Source: JBGSMF01 sp041740315
GTDB lineage: Bacteria; Chloroflexota; Anaerolineae; Fen-1058
Assembly (NCBI GenBank): GCA_041740315.1
Contig: JBGSMF010000094.1
Span: 1-64,000 of the forward strand
Direction: 5' to 3'
Length of the DNA: 64,000 nucleotides
Shown here: piece by piece, positions 60,202-64,000 of the stretch
Layout: each line of letters begins with the position of its first letter
Numbering within the stretch: the first letter of the stretch is position 1
Program-made: the position numbers and the translations under genes
Notes under the pieces: generated by a model
Database searches by the model: none
Seen by the model: only the letters and a program-made list of their open reading frames with translations
What the model was told of the DNA's origin: nothing

Positions 60202-61179
60202 ATGGCAAAAAAATCCTTTGAACCCATTTCGCTGGCCGTCATCGGCGGCAGCGGCGTGTACAACATCGAATCGTTGACCGATGTGGCCGAGGTAAAAATC
60301 AAAACACCGTTTGGCGACCCATCTGACGCCATTCTCATCGGCACACTAGCCAACCAGCGCGTGGCTTTTCTGCCGCGCCATGGGCGAGGTCACCGCATCT
60401 TGCCCACCGAGGTCAACAGCCGCGCCAATATCTACGCGCTCAAGCTGCTGGGCGCTGAGCGGGTGCTTTCAATCAGCGCGTGCGGCAGCCTGCGCCAAGA
60501 TTTCAAGCCGCGCGACATTGTGGTGCCCAGCCAGCTTTACGACCACACCAAGCTGCGCGCAGGCTATACTTTCTTTGGGCGAGGGCTGGTGGCGCACATT
60601 TCGTTTGCGCATCCCTTCTGCCCTGATTTCAGCCGTCACGTGGCCCAGGCCGCCCGGCAGGCCGGCGCCCCCACCGTTCACGAAGGCGCTACCTTTATCA
60701 CTATGGAAGGGCCGCGCTTTTCAACCAAAGCCGAAAGCGCCACCTATCGCAAACTGGGCTTTGACATTATCGGCATGACGGCCGTGCCAGAAGCTCAACT
60801 GGCGCGAGAAGCCGAGCTGTGCTACGCGGTAATGGCCCATGTCACCGATTATGATGTGTGGCACGAAACCGAAGCGGATGTCAATGTGGCAATGCTGATA
60901 GCGAACCTCAGCGCCAACGCTGCGCTGAGCAAAAAAGCCGTCGAATATCTGGCGGCCGATATTGTCGGCGTTGAGCGCACATGCGAATGTAAGGATGCCT
61001 TGGCTACCGCCATCATCACGCAGCCCGATCAAATTCCCGAAAAGGTCAAGCGAGAGCTGGCCCCCATCATCGGCAAATACTATGCCATCCGCAAACCCGC
61101 GCCGCCCGCCGCCAGGCCTAAGCGAGGCGCACCCGATGTATCGAGCGGCAAGCGCAAAAAGACGGCGGCGGTCAAATAG
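60202..61179 (+). CDS. mtnP: S-methyl-5'-thioadenosine phosphorylase
   Basis: 325 residues: LAVIGGSGVYNIESL, FLPRHGRGHRILPTEVNSRANIYALK, DFKPRDIVVPSQLYDHT, TFITMEGPRFSTKAES and IGMTAVPEAQLAREAELCY. This is the trimeric MTA/purine nucleoside phosphorylase pattern. The TEVNSRANIYALK and TAVPE segments fit MTA phosphorylase, which salvages methylthioadenosine. Its C-terminal tail (about 30 residues; Pro/Lys-rich) is longer than usual. ATG 60202 follows AGGAGC. Confidence 0.92.
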   Translation: MAKKSFEPISLAVIGGSGVYNIESLTDVAEVKIKTPFGDPSDAILIGTLANQRVAFLPRHGRGHRILPTEVNSRANIYALKLLGAERVLSISACGSLRQDFKPRDIVVPSQLYDHTKLRAGYTFFGRGLVAHISFAHPFCPDFSRHVAQAARQAGAPTVHEGATFITMEGPRFSTKAESATYRKLGFDIIGMTAVPEAQLAREAELCYAVMAHVTDYDVWHETEADVNVAMLIANLSANAALSKKAVEYLAADIVGVERTCECKDALATAIITQPDQIPEKVKRELAPIIGKYYAIRKPAPPAARPKRGAPDVSSGKRKKTAAVK

Positions 61180-61232
61180 CGCCAGGCCGATTGATGGTTG
61201 GGTCATCAGCACACAAGGCCACCGGCGAAATC

Positions 61233-62558
61233 ATGCAAGCACAAGATCACGAAATCACCCGCCCTGTGCGCGCGCGGCTGGCGCTCAACACACGTCAAAC
61301 CGAAAGCAGCTTGCTGATCTTGGCGGGGCTGTTCACAGGTCTGGGGCTGCTCCAGTTGGCCCTGGTCCGATCTGTCAGGCAAGGGTACGCCAACTGGCTT
61401 GAAGTGATTGTGCCGCTGGTGGTGTGGGTGGCCAGCTTTGGCCTGGCGCACTATATCATCAACCGCCGGCTGCGCGCGCGCGACCCACTCTTGCTGCCCA
61501 TTGCCGGGCTACTGGCAGGGTGGGGAATCATTGAAATTGCGCGCCTGGCGCCGGCCTTTATGTGGCGTCAGATCATCTGGTTGCCTGTATCAGTTGCCGC
61601 TCTTTTAGTGGTGGCAGCCGCTCCCCAAGATTTGCGCTGGTTGCGCCGCTACAAGTACACTTGGCTGCTTGGCGGGCTGGCGCTTTTGTTGGCAACCCTC
61701 TTTGTGGGCGTCAATCCTTCTGGCCAAGGCGAGCGATTGTGGCTGGGCTTGGGCGGGGTATACTTTCAGCCATCCGAGATTTTAAAGCTGCTTTTTGTGG
61801 CTTTTATGGCGGCGTATCTGGCCGAAAAGCGCCAGCTCCTCATCATTGCAGGCCCCCGCTTGGGCAAATGGCACTTGCCGGCCTTGCCTTACATGGCTCC
61901 ATTATTGGTCATGTGGGCGCTGGCGATGGGTTTGCTGGCCTGGCAGCGTGACCTGGGCGCGGCCGTGCTGTTCTTTTTCACTTTTCTGGGCATGTTGTAT
62001 CTGGTGGGGGGGCAATGGGGTTACCTGGCAGCCGGCAGTGTGTTGTTTTTGGCCGGCGCTGGCCTGGGCTATTACCTGATTGACCGCGTTGCGCTGCGGG
62101 TAGATGCATGGTGGAACCCCTGGCCCGAAGCAGCCGGCCGCTCGTATCAAATTGTCCAATCTTTGCTTGCCCTCGCCTCGGGCGGCATCCTTGGACAAGG
62201 GTTGGGGCAAGGCGCGCCTACCGTCATCCCGGTTGTGCACAGTGATTTTGTTTTTTCAGCTATTGGAGAAGAATTTGGCCTGTTGGGAACGTTGGCCCTT
62301 CTTCTATGCATAGCGGTGCTGGTAGCGCGCGGGTTTCGCGCCGCCATACAGGCCCACGCACCCTTTAATCAGTTGCTGGCCGCCGGCTTGTCGCTGCTGA
62401 TAGGCCTGCAAGCGTGGATCATCATGGGCGGCAACGCCAAGCTCATTCCCCTCACCGGCGTGACTTTGCCTTTTGTCAGTTATGGCGGCAGCTCTCTGCT
62501 TAGCAGCTTTATTGCGCTGGGGCTGCTGCTGCATGTCACAGCCAAGCAACAGCCATGA
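61233..62558 (+). CDS. FtsW/RodA/SpoVE family glycosyltransferase
   Basis: 441 residues with about 12 helices and the SEDS pattern: GRLWLGLGGVYFQPSEI region (VYFQPSEILKLLFVAF), AVLFFFTFLGMLYL, QSLLALASGGILGQGLG and FVFSAIGEEFGLLG, then LTGVTLPFVSYGGSSLL. SEDS proteins polymerise peptidoglycan together with a class B PBP. The next gene overlaps by four bases and is PBP-like. ATG 61233 was chosen; an earlier in-frame ATG at 61194 has no better site. Confidence 0.92.
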   Translation: MQAQDHEITRPVRARLALNTRQTESSLLILAGLFTGLGLLQLALVRSVRQGYANWLEVIVPLVVWVASFGLAHYIINRRLRARDPLLLPIAGLLAGWGIIEIARLAPAFMWRQIIWLPVSVAALLVVAAAPQDLRWLRRYKYTWLLGGLALLLATLFVGVNPSGQGERLWLGLGGVYFQPSEILKLLFVAFMAAYLAEKRQLLIIAGPRLGKWHLPALPYMAPLLVMWALAMGLLAWQRDLGAAVLFFFTFLGMLYLVGGQWGYLAAGSVLFLAGAGLGYYLIDRVALRVDAWWNPWPEAAGRSYQIVQSLLALASGGILGQGLGQGAPTVIPVVHSDFVFSAIGEEFGLLGTLALLLCIAVLVARGFRAAIQAHAPFNQLLAAGLSLLIGLQAWIIMGGNAKLIPLTGVTLPFVSYGGSSLLSSFIALGLLLHVTAKQQP

Positions 62559-63898
62559 AACTAGACGACACAAGCTCTCGCGCAAGAGATCTAGTTGCCA
62601 TACGCAGGCTGGCGCTGGCAATGTCCATTGCGTTTATCGCGTTGGCGCTTACCCTGGGCTATTGGCAGGTAGGCCGCGCCCCCCAGCTCGTCCAACGTGA
62701 TGATAACCCTCGACTGGTCTTGGCCGAGCAAGCCATTTGGCGCGGAACAATTTTTGACCGCAACGGCATTCCACTGGCGATCACACTGGCAGAAGACGGG
62801 GCGCTGGTGCGGCGCTATCCCGAACCGCTGGCCGAGCCGCTGGTGGGGTATTACAGCCTGCGGCATGGCACCGCCTGGGCCGAAGCCGCCTTTGATGCGC
62901 AATTGCGCGGCAGCGAAGACAAGAGCCAGATAAATGCATGGCAAGATCACCTACTGCACAAGCCGCAAATCGGACGCCCAATCACATTAACGCTTGACCT
63001 GAGCTGGCAACAGGCAGCCCACGCAGCGCTGGGCAACGCTGCAGGCGTGGCGCTGGTGGCCAATGTGCACAACGGGCAAATACTGGCCATGGTCAGCCAG
63101 CCCACTTTTGACCCCAACACGCTCGATGCCGATTGGGACCAGCTCAAAGCCGATCCCTCTGCGCCTTTGCTCAATCGCGTGATACAGGGCCAATATCAAC
63201 CGGGCAGCTTGTTCCAGACCATTGTTTTGGAAGAGGCACTCCGCGCGGGGCGCATCTCGCTTACAGACACCGTGACCGCCCCAGAGGCTCAAGTCATCGT
63301 CAGTGAAACCGTGCTAGGCTGTGCTATTGCTCCAAGCGGGTCAACCTGGGCCGATGTGTATGCAGCCGCCTGCCCGGGACCTTTTGCAGAGCTGGCTCAA
63401 AAAACTAGCCTGGCGGTATTGTGGGAAAGCAGTCGGCGTTGGCAATTGGATAAAGCTGTGGAAATTGGTCTACCGAACGCAGAAACAGGCCAGCCGCTTA
63501 TGCTAATACCAGAATCAACCAACCGCGAGCTTGCGCTGGGCCAGGGCGCACTCACAATCACACCGCTGCATGCTCTCAAGTTATTGTTGACAGTGGCCAA
63601 TGATGGCAAAAATATCCCGATTTCAATCGTGGACAACGGCACAAACCTGACCCCCCCCAGCTACACCATCCGCGCCGAAGAGGCCAATGTTTTGCGAGGC
63701 GCTTGGGGGCAAATGTGTGGACAAAATGGATTAGCCGGTCTGGCCGTCAGCGGGTCTCAACAACAGGCATGGTATTTGGGAATAGCCCCCCATGAAAACC
63801 CAAGTTACGCCCTGGTGATTTTGATAGAAAATGCCCAAGACGCACTAGAGGCGCAAAATGCAGCCTGCCAATTGATGATCACTCACTCTGGACAATGA
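62555..63898 (+). CDS. PBP-like protein lacking the SxxK lysine
   Basis: 447 residues: one N-terminal helix (about 17-36), the segment WRGTIFDRNGIPLA typical of class B PBPs, and a transpeptidase-like domain (LVANVHNGQILAMVSQPTFDPN, YQPGSLFQTIVLEEAL). The catalytic SxxK is SLFQ (Ser218, Gln221 in place of Lys). KTG appears replaced by VSGSQ. It is therefore probably inactive as a transpeptidase and may serve as a structural partner of the SEDS protein. Its ATG overlaps the SEDS stop (ATGA). Confidence 0.87.
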   Translation: MKLDDTSSRARDLVAIRRLALAMSIAFIALALTLGYWQVGRAPQLVQRDDNPRLVLAEQAIWRGTIFDRNGIPLAITLAEDGALVRRYPEPLAEPLVGYYSLRHGTAWAEAAFDAQLRGSEDKSQINAWQDHLLHKPQIGRPITLTLDLSWQQAAHAALGNAAGVALVANVHNGQILAMVSQPTFDPNTLDADWDQLKADPSAPLLNRVIQGQYQPGSLFQTIVLEEALRAGRISLTDTVTAPEAQVIVSETVLGCAIAPSGSTWADVYAAACPGPFAELAQKTSLAVLWESSRRWQLDKAVEIGLPNAETGQPLMLIPESTNRELALGQGALTITPLHALKLLLTVANDGKNIPISIVDNGTNLTPPSYTIRAEEANVLRGAWGQMCGQNGLAGLAVSGSQQQAWYLGIAPHENPSYALVILIENAQDALEAQNAACQLMITHSGQ

Positions 63899-64000
63899 TC
63901 ACAAACTGCGCAGCAGAAATTCGCATAGCATATTGAACTTTGCGCAGCATCACATCCTCACCCAGTTCAATCTTTGTGGCTACGCGAATAATTACCCCGC
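63879..64000 (-). CDS. Possible C-terminal fragment of an unknown protein
   Basis: An open frame enters from the right edge and ends at TGA 63879-63881, giving 39 residues (GVIIRVATKIELGEDVMLRK and onward, ending FVIIVQSE). It overlaps the PBP-like stop by 20 bases in convergent direction. The peptide looks like an alternating beta-alpha fold but no family was recognised. Confidence 0.4.
   Translation of the reverse strand, partial: GVIIRVATKIELGEDVMLRKVQYAMRISAAQFVIIVQSE

Noticed and set aside
1..64000. tRNA, rRNA and transposase genes
   Set aside because: Intergenic regions were read for tRNA T-arm and cloverleaf patterns and for transposase motifs; none was convincing.

Overview
The window looks like part of a Chloroflexota genome, most likely Anaerolineae-like, probably a metagenome contig. 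This is inferred from gene content, not from a marker phylogeny. The grounds are a Flp/Tad pilus locus, a complete haem-handling Ccm system with a Cys-type CcmE, FHA-domain proteins beside an FtsW/RodA protein and a PBP-like protein, many GT-C membrane glycosyltransferases, and many short simple repeats that run into reading frames. The first 18 bases match an Illumina adapter, so the left edge is an assembly artefact.

Layout. 19-2211: left end of a Tad pilus locus (TadZ/CpaE-like receiver protein, CpaB, Flp pilin with promoter and terminator). 2243-4071: a two-component pair (LuxR-type regulator and NarL/DegS-type kinase). 4264-12876 and 17298-21703: a surface-glycan region with a polyprenol-phosphate mannose synthase, a methyltransferase and eight polytopic GT-C-like proteins; six genes form one minus-strand operon. 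Between them lie a zinc-ribbon coiled-coil protein and a translationally coupled pair, an OmpR-type regulator plus a membrane-anchored NACHT-like ATPase with HEAT repeats (13189-17167). 21754-27402: a minus-strand group with DUF362, a QW-repeat protein, YggT, YggS, a YfiH-type protein, a receiver-Roadblock protein with a repeated tail, and a small membrane protein.

27565-37515: one long minus-strand cytochrome c maturation operon, read as ccmE, ccmF, ccmH, ccmG, a short CcmI-like protein, a lipoprotein, ccmA, ccmB, ccmC, ccmD-like, a CcdA-type thiol transporter and a glutaredoxin-DUF2085 fusion. It starts from a clear promoter (37544-37572) and ends at a clear terminator (27448-27472). A membrane-anchored nine-haem cytochrome is transcribed divergently from it (37778-39610) and is a likely client. 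39649-48773: envelope proteins (zinc-ribbon membrane protein, glycosidase-like lipoprotein, LysM-M23 lipoprotein), a hydrolase, a patatin and gatB. 46848-52390: two more GT-C-like proteins. 52425-57224: an FAD dehydrogenase, then archease and the RNA ligase RtcB. 57438-63898: two FHA proteins, a short-chain dehydrogenase-like protein, a small membrane protein, MTA phosphorylase, FtsW/RodA and a PBP-like protein.

The most unusual items are these. (1) rtcB carries a 515-residue intein directly before a metal-binding Cys, and further on an in-frame TGA at a position that is often Cys; the frame stays open on both sides. (2) The CcdA protein appears circularly permuted, with its first transmembrane Cys motif at the C-terminus. 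(3) A family of hairpins keeps the same tip while the stems covary. (4) A MITE-like repeat has supplied the end of one gene and the ribosome binding site of the next. (5) Simple repeats supply peptide segments inside YggS, GatB, CcmH and two GT-C proteins. (6) The PBP-like protein lacks the SxxK lysine. No tRNA, rRNA, CRISPR array or transposase gene was recognised.
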